From positions 16,115 to 80,114 of the forward strand of contig JAJRVQ010000126.1 of the NCBI GenBank assembly GCA_024277255.1: a DNA stretch of 64,000 nt, in the 5' to 3' direction. Made by a program: the position numbers and the translations under genes. Shown in pieces: positions 38,223-45,663 of the stretch. The notes beneath the pieces are model-generated. The model saw only the letters and a program-made list of their open reading frames with translations, made no database searches and was not told the origin of the DNA. Source of the stretch: Acidobacteriota bacterium (GTDB lineage Bacteria; Acidobacteriota; Thermoanaerobaculia; Multivoradales; SZUA-115). Within the stretch, counting starts at the first letter, position 1. Each line of letters opens with the position of its first letter.

Positions 38223-39023
38223 TTGTTGACCGCGCGCCGGATCTTTCGCCATCGTGGCCTGCTGGCGACGCTCGTCGTGCGCGAGTTGAAGGCCCGCTAC
38301 CGCGGCTCTCTGCTGGGCCTGCTCTGGTCGTTCGTCAACCCGCTGTTGCTGCTGGCGGTCTACAGCTTTGTCTTTGGCCTGGTGTTCACCCGCCCGGGCA
38401 GCGACTCCATGTCGCCCTACGCCCTCTTCCTGGTCACCGGCCTTTTCCCCTGGATCTGGGTCTCCAGCACCCTGCTCGAAGGATCGATGTCGCTGATCAG
38501 CAATTCCGGTTTGATCCGCAAGGCCGTCTTTCCCGCCGAACTCTTGCCCACCGTCTCCGCCCTGTCCAACGGAGTTCATTTCCTCATGGCGATGCCAATC
38601 CTCGGTATCGCGCTCGCCATCGGCCGCTTCCTCGGCTATCCATTGGGTGGTTGGGCAGCTTTGGCGCTACCGCTGATCGTGGTGCTGCAACTGCCGATGG
38701 TCACCGGTCTCGCCATTGGTCTCTCGGCCTTGACCGTCGTCTTCAAAGACGTCCGCGACCTGTTGTCGAACATCTTGACCTTGCTCTTCTTTCTCACCCC
38801 GATCCTCTACACGGTCGAGGCGATCCCGTACCGGCCGTTGCGCGCCTTCGCCCGGGCCAATCCCATCACTCCCTACACCCTGGCCTACCAGGATGCGCTG
38901 TTTTTCGACCGCTGGCCGGCAGCTGGGTTATGGCTACATATGGTGGTGGTCAGCCTGATCTGCTGGTGGCTCGGTAGCTGGCTCTTCAACCGGCTCAAAG
39001 AAACTCTGGTGGAGGCGGTGTGA
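38223..39023 (+). CDS. ABC-2 type polysaccharide exporter permease (Wzm-like)
   Basis: A 266-residue membrane protein with six helices and the early motif ELKARYRGSLLGLLWSFVNPL typical of Wzm/TagG permeases. It forms the channel for export of O-antigen or a similar glycan across the inner membrane. The start is TTG at 38223. It overlaps the ATPase gene by 4 bp, as expected for the pair. Confidence 0.9.
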   Translation: MLTARRIFRHRGLLATLVVRELKARYRGSLLGLLWSFVNPLLLLAVYSFVFGLVFTRPGSDSMSPYALFLVTGLFPWIWVSSTLLEGSMSLISNSGLIRKAVFPAELLPTVSALSNGVHFLMAMPILGIALAIGRFLGYPLGGWAALALPLIVVLQLPMVTGLAIGLSALTVVFKDVRDLLSNILTLLFFLTPILYTVEAIPYRPLRAFARANPITPYTLAYQDALFFDRWPAAGLWLHMVVVSLICWWLGSWLFNRLKETLVEAV

Positions 39024-40366
39024 GCGACGCGATCCACGTCGAGGCACTGACCAAGCTCTTTCGCCGCATGGCGCCGGGTGACCACCTGCGCACGCTCAAG
39101 AGCGCGCTGCTGGAGGGCTCCCTCACCGCTGGCCTCTCTCACTCCGAAGCCATCGTGGCGCTCGATGAGGTCAGTTTCTCGGTTCATCGCGGCGAAGCCT
39201 TCGGCATCGTCGGTGGTAACGGCTCCGGCAAGTCCACCCTGCTCAAGACGGTCGCCGGCATCCTCAAGCCGACCCACGGCAAGGTCGAGGTCGACGGACG
39301 GGTGGCGGCGCTGATCGAGCTGGGTGCCGGCTTCCACCCGGAGATTTCCGGCCGCGAGAACATCTTCATCAACGGCGCCGTGCTCGGCCTGCCCAAGAAG
39401 GAGATCGAGCGCCGCTACGACAGCATCGTCGAGTTCTCGGGTCTCGAGGATTTCATCGAAGAGCCGGTCAAGAACTACTCTTCCGGGATGTACGTGCGCC
39501 TCGGCTTCGCGGTGGCGATCCACACTGATCCCGACGTGCTGCTGGTCGACGAAGTTCTCGCCGTCGGCGACGAGGCTTTCGCCCATCGCTGCCTGGCCCG
39601 CATTGAACAGTTCCTCGCCAAGGGCAGGACTCTACTCCTGGTCAGCCACTCGTTGGCGCTGGTCGAGGACTATTGCGACCGTGTTCTGTGGATGGATCAA
39701 GGCCGGGCGCGGTTGGTCGGCTCACCACGGCGGGTGATCGACGCATACCGGCAAGCGGTGGCCGAAGACGAGGGGGAAGCGCACCGCAGCGCCAAGCAGC
39801 AGGCCGACGCACAGGCCGGCCAAACAGAGTCTGGGCCGTCCTCGTCGCAAGACGATCCCACCGCGCCGAGCCCACCAGCCACCCACGGCGCCTCCACCGG
39901 GCGGGTCCGTCGTTGGGGCTCCGGCAAGGCGCGGGTGGAGAGTGTGCGCCTGCTGGTTGACGGCGAAGAACGCTACCATTTTCGAAGCGGTGAACCGGTG
40001 GTCTTCGAACTCATCGTCAAGAGTAGTGAACCGCTCACCGACTTCGTCTTCGGGGTAATGATCTCGACACCGCGCGGCATCGAGTGTTGGGGAACCAATA
40101 CCGACCTCGCCAACCTCACAGCCAAACGGTTCGACGGCACCGCGCTGGTGCGCTTGGTCTGCCCCGCGCTTCGGTTGGCGCCCGGTGAGTACCTCGTCGA
40201 CGCCGCCGTCCACGCCCGCGACGGATCACCCTACGACTACCGCAAACAGGCAGCCGCCTTCACCGTCACGGCGCAGGCGCGAGGCGTCGGCCTCTATTTT
40301 CCCCAACACAGCTGGCAGATCGAGGGCGACGCCTCCTGGGATCGCCCGGACGAGACGGCCTCGTAA
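39020..40366 (+). CDS. ABC polysaccharide exporter ATPase with Wzt-type C-terminal domain
   Basis: A 448-residue ATPase. Walker A is GGNGSGKST (65-73), the signature region is NYSSGMYVRLGFA, and Walker B is VLLVDEVLAVGD. After a Gln/Ser/Pro-rich linker (about 245-300), a beta-rich domain (about 305-440) matches the Wzt carbohydrate-binding module, which recognises the capped end of the glycan. The start is GTG, overlapping the permease stop. The linker suggests a flexible tether. Confidence 0.9.
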   Translation: MSDAIHVEALTKLFRRMAPGDHLRTLKSALLEGSLTAGLSHSEAIVALDEVSFSVHRGEAFGIVGGNGSGKSTLLKTVAGILKPTHGKVEVDGRVAALIELGAGFHPEISGRENIFINGAVLGLPKKEIERRYDSIVEFSGLEDFIEEPVKNYSSGMYVRLGFAVAIHTDPDVLLVDEVLAVGDEAFAHRCLARIEQFLAKGRTLLLVSHSLALVEDYCDRVLWMDQGRARLVGSPRRVIDAYRQAVAEDEGEAHRSAKQQADAQAGQTESGPSSSQDDPTAPSPPATHGASTGRVRRWGSGKARVESVRLLVDGEERYHFRSGEPVVFELIVKSSEPLTDFVFGVMISTPRGIECWGTNTDLANLTAKRFDGTALVRLVCPALRLAPGEYLVDAAVHARDGSPYDYRKQAAAFTVTAQARGVGLYFPQHSWQIEGDASWDRPDETAS

Positions 40367-40429
40367 AGCCAGGACGCCGTGCCGACGCGTGTCACGAGGG
40401 GCCTGGAGCCGGTAGTAAGCTCGGCAACG

Positions 40430-41065
40430 ATGCGTGCGATGGCCAACCAGCGACACTGGACGTGGCTGCTGGCGCTCACCTTGGTGATCGGGTGTAGCGC
40501 GAACAGCTCCGGCCCGAAAGTCACCGCCGGTGCCCGCCTGTGGGCCGCCGGACCGGTGCGCTGGTTGATGTTGCCCGAAGAATCCAGCCGCTTCCACCAG
40601 CTCAGCACCAACCGCCAGGCGCTCGAGTTCATCGATGAGTTCTGGCGGCGCCGTGATCCAACACCCGGCGAGCTGGAGAACCCTCTGCGCGTCAGCTTCT
40701 TCGAACGCGCCGCCGCCGCCGACCGCTTCTACGGCGAGAAAGAGACCGCCGGCAGCCTTACCGATCGCGGACGCACGCTCATCCTACTTGGACATCCACC
40801 CATCCTGCGCACCCGGCGCAAGGCCGTTCCCCGCCTCGATCCAGCCCTCGGTGACCAAGCCAACCGGGTCTGGGTTCGCCTTTTGATCTGGGCCTATCCG
40901 ATCCAAGAGCTGCCGCCTCGGGTTCAAGCCATCCTGGAAGAGCGCGAGCTGACGGAACTCACTCTGACCTTCGTGGACCACGGTGATCGAACCACCTTGC
41001 TGGAAGGGGAGCGTTTCCTCAAACTGATCCCCCGAGCACTCGTACGCCCCGAAGCCATGCCATAA
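40430..41065 (+). CDS. GWxTD-domain lipoprotein
   Basis: A 211-residue protein with a lipoprotein signal ending LVIGC and the GWxTD domain found in Acidobacteriota and related phyla. Visible family features are GPVRWLMLPEE, the ALEFIDEFWRRRDPTPG segment and the GSLTDRGRTLILLGHPP segment. The function of the domain is unknown. Here the name-giving GWxTD appears as VRWLMLP, a divergent form. The start is ATG 40430; ATG 40439 is also possible. Confidence 0.75.
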   Translation: MRAMANQRHWTWLLALTLVIGCSANSSGPKVTAGARLWAAGPVRWLMLPEESSRFHQLSTNRQALEFIDEFWRRRDPTPGELENPLRVSFFERAAAADRFYGEKETAGSLTDRGRTLILLGHPPILRTRRKAVPRLDPALGDQANRVWVRLLIWAYPIQELPPRVQAILEERELTELTLTFVDHGDRTTLLEGERFLKLIPRALVRPEAMP

Positions 41066-41080
41066 CTCAGCGGAGAAACC

Positions 41081-41788
41081 ATGGATTCTCGTCGCCTCCT
41101 CTTGATCAGTAACTCCACCTCTCACGGCAGCGGCTACCTCGATCATTGCGCTGAGCACTTCCAAACTCGCCTGGCCGGCGTGCAGCGGGTTCTCTTCGTC
41201 CCCTTCGCTCTCTTCGATCGCGACCGCTATGCCGCCACCGCCCGAGCGCGGCTGGAGCAGATGGGCTTCGCCGTCGATGCGCTGCACCGAGCCGCGGACC
41301 CGCGCGAGGCGGTCGCCGAGGCGGAAGCCATCTTCGTCGGCGGCGGCAACACCTTCCGGCTGCTCGATTCGCTCTATCGGCTGGGGCTCATCGAAGCGAT
41401 CCGCCAGCGCGTCGCCAGCGGTACCCCCTACATCGGCACCAGCGCCGGCTCCAACGTCGCCTGCCTCTCGATCAAGACCACCAACGACATGCCGATCGTC
41501 CAGCCACCCAGCTTCGACGCACTCGGCCTCGTTCCCTTCAACATCAACCCGCACTACCTCGATCCTGACCCCGACTCCACTCACCAGGGCGAAACCCGCG
41601 AACAGCGCATTCGCGAGTTCCACGAAGAAAACACCCCCCCGGTGGTCGCCCTACGCGAAAGCGCCATGCTCCACATCGAAGGCAACCACGTCACCTTCCA
41701 CGGCAACACCGGCGCCCGACTCTTCCAAAGGGGAAGAGACCCTGTCGAGCACAAGGATGGGGATCGGCTTGACTTCTTGTTGCACTAG
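41081..41788 (+). CDS. pepE: Peptidase E, Asp-specific dipeptidase
   Basis: A 235-residue S51-family serine peptidase of normal length. The nucleophile lies in GTSAGSN and an FVGGGNTF segment precedes it, both diagnostic. It cleaves dipeptides with N-terminal aspartate in the cytoplasm. It begins 15 bp after the GWxTD gene with AGCGGAGA as ribosome site, and converges on hutI with a 4-bp overlap of the stops. Confidence 0.92.
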   Translation: MDSRRLLLISNSTSHGSGYLDHCAEHFQTRLAGVQRVLFVPFALFDRDRYAATARARLEQMGFAVDALHRAADPREAVAEAEAIFVGGGNTFRLLDSLYRLGLIEAIRQRVASGTPYIGTSAGSNVACLSIKTTNDMPIVQPPSFDALGLVPFNINPHYLDPDPDSTHQGETREQRIREFHEENTPPVVALRESAMLHIEGNHVTFHGNTGARLFQRGRDPVEHKDGDRLDFLLH

Positions 41789-43047
41789 CCCACCACCACC
41801 TCACCGCCCTTGACCACCGCGGCGACCGGATTGACGCCGAAGTGGTAGGCGAGGTTGAACAGGTTGGGGGCGTCGAGGAGGACGAGGTCGGCCCGCTTTC
41901 CCTCTTCGACGCTGCCGATCTCTTCGCCCAAGCCGAGGCAGCAGGCCGGGTTGAGGGTGATGGCGGTGAGACATTCTTCAATGGTCAGACCCAACTTGAA
42001 GACGCCGAGCCAGACGATGAAGGGCAGCGACTCGGTGTGGGACGAACCGGGATTGCAGTCGGTGGCCAGAGCCAGCGCGACTCCCGCGCCGATCAGCCGC
42101 CGAGCCGGTGCATAGCCCTCCTTGCGCAGGAAGAAGCTGACACCGGGCAGCATCACCGCCATCACCTCGCGAGCCGCCATCGCCTCGATGCCGGCCTCGG
42201 ATACCGCCACCAGATGGTCCGCCGAGGCAGCGCCCAGTTCAGCGGCCAGGCCGGCGGCCCCCGAGTCGACGAATTCGTCGGCGTGCAGGCGCGGCACCAG
42301 CCCGTGGTCGATGCCGGCCCGCAACACCCGGCGCGATTCCTCGACGGTGAAAACCCCCTCTTCGCAAAAGACGTCGCAGAAGGTGGCCAGCCCTTCGCTC
42401 GCCGCGGCCGGGGTAATCTCCTGACAGATTTCATCGAGGAAGCGCGCCCGTTCGGCGGCGCTACCCCGGCGTTCAGCCGGCACCTCGTGCGCCGCCAACA
42501 GTGTCGCCACCACGTCCACCACGTGGCCGTCTGCACCCCGGCGAATCGCCCGCAGCTGTTTGAGTTCTGCCGGGAGCGACAATCCGTAGCCGCTTTTCGC
42601 CTCGGCGGTGGTGGTGCCATGCGCCAGCATCCGGTCGAGCCGGGAGCGAACGTTTTCCGCCAGCTCCTCTTCGCTGGCCGCGCGGGTGGCGGCCACCGTC
42701 GACAGGATGCCACCGCCGGCGGCGGCAATCTCCTGGTAGCTCTTCCCCGCCAATCGTGCCGCCAGCTCATGCTCGCGGCTCCCGGCCCAGGGCAGATGGG
42801 TATGGCAATCGACGAAGCCCGGTACCAAGGTCTTGCCGGTGCCGTCGAGCCTGGTCGCATGCGGCAGCTCTCCAAAGCGTTGCCGGCGATCTTCAGCGCT
42901 ACCCACAAAGAGGATTTTGCCGTCGCGGCAGAACACCTCTCTACCCGGCGAACGGCAGACTTCTTTGAGTTCGCTACCGCGGCGCGGTGTCGTTCCCAGC
43001 GGCGTGGCAATCTCGGCGAGACGGTGAATCAGTAGATCCATGTGCAT
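41785..43047 (-). CDS. hutI: Imidazolonepropionase
   Basis: A 420-residue amidohydrolase of histidine degradation that hydrolyses imidazolone-5-propionate to N-formimino-L-glutamate. Metal ligands are in VDCHTHLPWAGSRE, and the family segments GGGILSTV, HGTTTAEAKSGYGL and ATDCNPGSSHT are present. The other hut genes are not in the window. The start is ATG 43047 or 43041; AGAG just upstream fits either. It lies 31 bp downstream of the AbiE-like gene and is probably read through from that operon. Confidence 0.93.
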   Translation of the reverse strand: MHMDLLIHRLAEIATPLGTTPRRGSELKEVCRSPGREVFCRDGKILFVGSAEDRRQRFGELPHATRLDGTGKTLVPGFVDCHTHLPWAGSREHELAARLAGKSYQEIAAAGGGILSTVAATRAASEEELAENVRSRLDRMLAHGTTTAEAKSGYGLSLPAELKQLRAIRRGADGHVVDVVATLLAAHEVPAERRGSAAERARFLDEICQEITPAAASEGLATFCDVFCEEGVFTVEESRRVLRAGIDHGLVPRLHADEFVDSGAAGLAAELGAASADHLVAVSEAGIEAMAAREVMAVMLPGVSFFLRKEGYAPARRLIGAGVALALATDCNPGSSHTESLPFIVWLGVFKLGLTIEECLTAITLNPACCLGLGEEIGSVEEGKRADLVLLDAPNLFNLAYHFGVNPVAAVVKGGEVVVG

Positions 43048-43078
43048 ACTCTCTTGAAATTTTCCGGCCCCGCGGTTG

Positions 43079-43744
43079 TCACCCGGCCAGCAGATCGTTG
43101 CCCAGCTTCTCGACCTGCTCGTCCAACCACTCTTCGACTTCCTCCCAGCGTAACCCCTCAGCCTGGCGGACCATCGGTTCGCCCTCGATGAGCGAACGGT
43201 CGGCCAGCCCTTTGAGTGCCTGCAACGGGAAGTCGCGAACGTGTCCGAACTTGTCGGCCGAGCGTGCCAGGAGTTGCGCCAGCGGCAGGTGGCGGCAAAG
43301 GAGGTAGAGATCGACAAAGTCCCGCCGCCCCCCTCGGCTGATGATCGCACCGAGCTTCATCAAGCCGAGGTCCACCGGTGAAGCTAACGCCAGGTTGGAG
43401 AAAAGAGGGGTCGGGTCGACCAACGGATAGGGATAGTGAAAGAGCTTCAGCGCAACCTCACCGACTCGGGCGAACAGATAGCCGTCGCGCGCCGTTTCAA
43501 CCCTCGTGGTGTCATCCAAGGCGAGAAGATCGATCAGGAGATCTCGGCGCTGAGCGCTGGCCAACCGATTGTGCGCCGTCATCAGATCGAGGCTGACCAC
43601 CGATCGGTGGCCGGTGTAGAGCGCCAATGCTGCCGAGCCGGCCAGGTAGAAGTCCTCCGCCCAAGCGCGGTCGCCCAGCCGCGCCACCAACTCGCGGCTG
43701 GTTTTCGCCAGACTATTGGCAAACCTGGGCTCTAGTGTGGCCAC
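43079..43744 (-). CDS. AbiEii-like nucleotidyltransferase with altered active site
   Basis: A 221-residue protein of the nucleotidyltransferase toxin family: FYLAGSAALALYTGHR (32-47) matches the family entry motif. The usual GG is Gly36-Ser37. The catalytic pair usually written DLD reads Ser51-Leu-Asp53, so the first metal-binding aspartate is missing. This suggests a weakened or inactive nucleotidyltransferase. It overlaps the upstream small gene by 13 bp, the usual antitoxin-first order. It may be a decaying toxin or a co-opted domain. Confidence 0.7.
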   Translation of the reverse strand: MATLEPRFANSLAKTSRELVARLGDRAWAEDFYLAGSAALALYTGHRSVVSLDLMTAHNRLASAQRRDLLIDLLALDDTTRVETARDGYLFARVGEVALKLFHYPYPLVDPTPLFSNLALASPVDLGLMKLGAIISRGGRRDFVDLYLLCRHLPLAQLLARSADKFGHVRDFPLQALKGLADRSLIEGEPMVRQAEGLRWEEVEEWLDEQVEKLGNDLLAG

Positions 43745-44040
43745 AGAGCCTCCCGAGCTAGCCGCGAAGACTCAGGCTCGCTACCCGAGATCCCGAAAAC
43801 CCGCTGCCAGAAACGATGACTGCGGCGCGACAGCTGGCGGCTGCCGCGCTGCTCCACCCAGTGGCACAATGCCGGCCGGCCGACTTCGGTACTGAGCCAG
43901 GCGAGATCGGAGGAATCGCCCTCTTCCAACAACCGCCCGATGACGAACTCCTGCGCTTCGGGAGTAGCCAGCTGGTGCTCTTCGTAGCCGTCGAAAAGGC
44001 GCAAGGTTGCCACTGGCAGAGAGTTTCTTGATCGTTCCAC
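43732..44040 (-). CDS. Small partner protein of the AbiEii-like gene (DUF6922-like)
   Basis: A 102-residue protein with the pattern of the small partner often found before AbiEii-type genes: FVIGRLLEEGDSSDLAWL, then ALCHWVEQRG and RRSHRFWQRVFG. From family memory this is the DUF6922-like antitoxin position, and the biochemical role is not established. The GTG start at 44040 shares its first base with the last base of the upstream yggS stop codon (TAGTG). Confidence 0.6.
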   Translation of the reverse strand: MERSRNSLPVATLRLFDGYEEHQLATPEAQEFVIGRLLEEGDSSDLAWLSTEVGRPALCHWVEQRGSRQLSRRSHRFWQRVFGISGSEPESSRLAREALWPH

Positions 44041-44738
44041 TACTGGGCGTTTCCCAGGTCCAGGCGCGGTCCGAACAGAGCGGTTCCAACCCGAACGTGC
44101 GTCGCTCCCTCTTCGATCGCCACTTCGAAATCACCGCTCATCCCCATCGAGAGCCAGCCTGAAAAATCGCTCCACTCGTTGCGCTCGGCCAACTCGTCGC
44201 GCAGACCGCGCAGCTGCCGAAACCAGGCGCGGCTGGCCTCCGGATCGGCACCGTAAGGAGGAATCGCCATCAACCCTTGGATACTGAGCGATTCCAGCTC
44301 GGCCAGCGGCGTCACGGTGGCGGCTAAACCGTCGGCCGAAAAGCCGTGTTTTGACCCTTCACCGCCGAGGTTGATCTCCAGCAGGCAGGGAATGCGGCGA
44401 CCGAGCCGTTTCGCCTCGCGGTCCAGCACCCGAGCGATCTTGAGGCGATCGACCGAATGGATCACATCGAACAGCTGCGCCGCCAACCGCGCCTTGTTGG
44501 ATTGCAGAGGGCCGATCAGATGCCACTGAACATCCTTCGGCAAGAGGTCGATCTTCGACTTCGCCTCTTGCACCCGGTTCTCGCCAAAAACCGAGAGGCC
44601 CGCTTGGTGGGCCGCCAGCAGCTTCTCCACCGGCTGCCGCTTGCTGGCTCCGACCAGGGTCACGCAGCTGGGATCGCGCCCACTTCGCTCGCAGGCCGCT
44701 TCGATGCGCCGTTGAATCTGGCGCCACCGTTCGCTGAT
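44040..44738 (-). CDS. YggS/PLPBP-family pyridoxal phosphate homeostasis protein
   Basis: A PLP-binding single-domain protein of about 232 residues that buffers pyridoxal phosphate. Family segments are VTLVGASKRQP (PLP lysine in the SK pair), FGENRVQEAKSK, WHLIGPLQSNKAR, LSMGMSGDFEVAIEEG and VRVGTALFG. The homologous N-terminal helix begins at ISERWRQIQ, yet no ATG, GTG or TTG is in frame near it. The coordinate given assumes an ATC codon at 44738; the nearest upstream canonical start (GTG, about 44840) lies deep in the preceding gene, and the next downstream GTG would remove helix 1. The start is therefore unresolved. Confidence 0.8.
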   Translation of the reverse strand: MSERWRQIQRRIEAACERSGRDPSCVTLVGASKRQPVEKLLAAHQAGLSVFGENRVQEAKSKIDLLPKDVQWHLIGPLQSNKARLAAQLFDVIHSVDRLKIARVLDREAKRLGRRIPCLLEINLGGEGSKHGFSADGLAATVTPLAELESLSIQGLMAIPPYGADPEASRAWFRQLRGLRDELAERNEWSDFSGWLSMGMSGDFEVAIEEGATHVRVGTALFGPRLDLGNAQ

Positions 44739-44745
44739 CGTGGGC

Positions 44746-45495
44746 CTAGCCCTCCGCTTCCTGCTCCGGTGGCAAGAAGAGAACCCGTTTGCAGCTGTCG
44801 CAAAGGACGATCGAACCGGAGGTGCGAATCTCGACAACACTCTGCGGCCGCACTCTGTAGTTGCAGCCGCCGCAGTGCCACATGCGCTGGTCACGGCTGC
44901 TGTCGGCCAAGCGAACGGCGGCGAGCGGGTGGCCACCGTGACGCTCGAACAGCCGGTTGAACTGGCTGAGAACTCCGGGTGAAAGACGCTCGCGCAAGGT
45001 CGCTACCGTGCCGTTCAGCCGCTCGATTCTCTCCGCGACCGCTGGCTTCTCCGCTTCCCACTTTTCAAGTTCGGTCTTGTAACGCTGGTCGAGGTCGGCG
45101 AAGGCTTGGCGCTGCTCTTCCAGATCCTTTTCCGCCTGTTCGCGACTCTCCATCGCCGCCAGCCCAAGCTCCTCGCAGGACTGAATCTGCCGCTTCATCG
45201 TGTCGATTTCATGCAGCAGGGCGCCGTACTCGCGCTGGGTCGAAACCTGGTTGATCTGCTGCTGGTAGCGCTTCAGCTTCTCTTGCGCGTCGGCGATTTC
45301 CCCCTCCGCGCTGCGCCGCTCGGCCCGTGCCGCTTCGACCGCCTCCTCCAGCTTGGCGATCTCAGCCAGCCTTTCGCTGTGCTCACCGTGAAGCTCGCTC
45401 ATCCACTCTGGAATCCCGTTGAGCTGCTCTTCGGCAGCATGCAACTGATCCAGGGCGTTTTGCAGGGGTACGATCGATTCGAGTGGGCCCGACAT
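44746..45495 (-). CDS. Coiled-coil protein with C4 zinc ribbon (CT398-like)
   Basis: A 249-residue protein: a long antiparallel coiled coil (about 10-185) and a C-terminal C4 zinc ribbon with CGGC and CDSC pairs (MWHCGGCNYRV then IVLCDSCKRVL). This architecture matches the DUF164/CT398 group, proposed to bridge nucleic acids or flagellar proteins; no role is established. It begins 18 bp after the tRNA and lacks a clear Shine-Dalgarno. It ends 7 bp before the presumed yggS start, a common neighbour pairing. Confidence 0.8.
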   Translation of the reverse strand: MSGPLESIVPLQNALDQLHAAEEQLNGIPEWMSELHGEHSERLAEIAKLEEAVEAARAERRSAEGEIADAQEKLKRYQQQINQVSTQREYGALLHEIDTMKRQIQSCEELGLAAMESREQAEKDLEEQRQAFADLDQRYKTELEKWEAEKPAVAERIERLNGTVATLRERLSPGVLSQFNRLFERHGGHPLAAVRLADSSRDQRMWHCGGCNYRVRPQSVVEIRTSGSIVLCDSCKRVLFLPPEQEAEG

Positions 45496-45513
45496 AGGAT
45501 TCGACGAGATAGT

Positions 45514-45590
45514 TGGTGGGTCCACCTGGATTTGAACCAGGGACCTGCCGGTTATGAGCCGGATGCTCTAACCGCTGAGCTATGGACCCA
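45514..45590 (-). tRNA. tRNA with CAU anticodon (Met elongator or Ile2)
   Basis: A 77-nt cloverleaf with the CCA end encoded. The acceptor TGGGTCC pairs with GGACCCA, the anticodon loop is CTCATAA, and the T-arm contains GGTTCAAAT. A CAU anticodon means methionine or, after lysidine modification, isoleucine (AUA). The U1-A72 pair excludes the usual initiator, which has a mismatch. Deciding between Met and Ile2 needs a covariance model. Confidence 0.9.
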
Positions 45591-45619
45591 GCGACCCCAA
45601 AGACCTGTGGGGGAGCCGG

Positions 45620-45648
45620 AGTATATAGCACCCGGCAGGGGTGCGAAA
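45620..45648 (-). promoter_or_regulatory. Promoter of the CAU tRNA
   Basis: On the minus strand TTTCGC (45648-45643), a 17-bp spacer and TATACT (45625-45620), with a predicted start near 45613, about 23 nt before the tRNA. The downstream protein genes may be read from here. Confidence 0.5.
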
Positions 45649-45663
45649 GGGTCCATTTCGAGG

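Noticed and set aside
42756..43035. Small plus-strand frames over hutI
   Set aside because: They run antisense to a well-supported enzyme and show no protein features.
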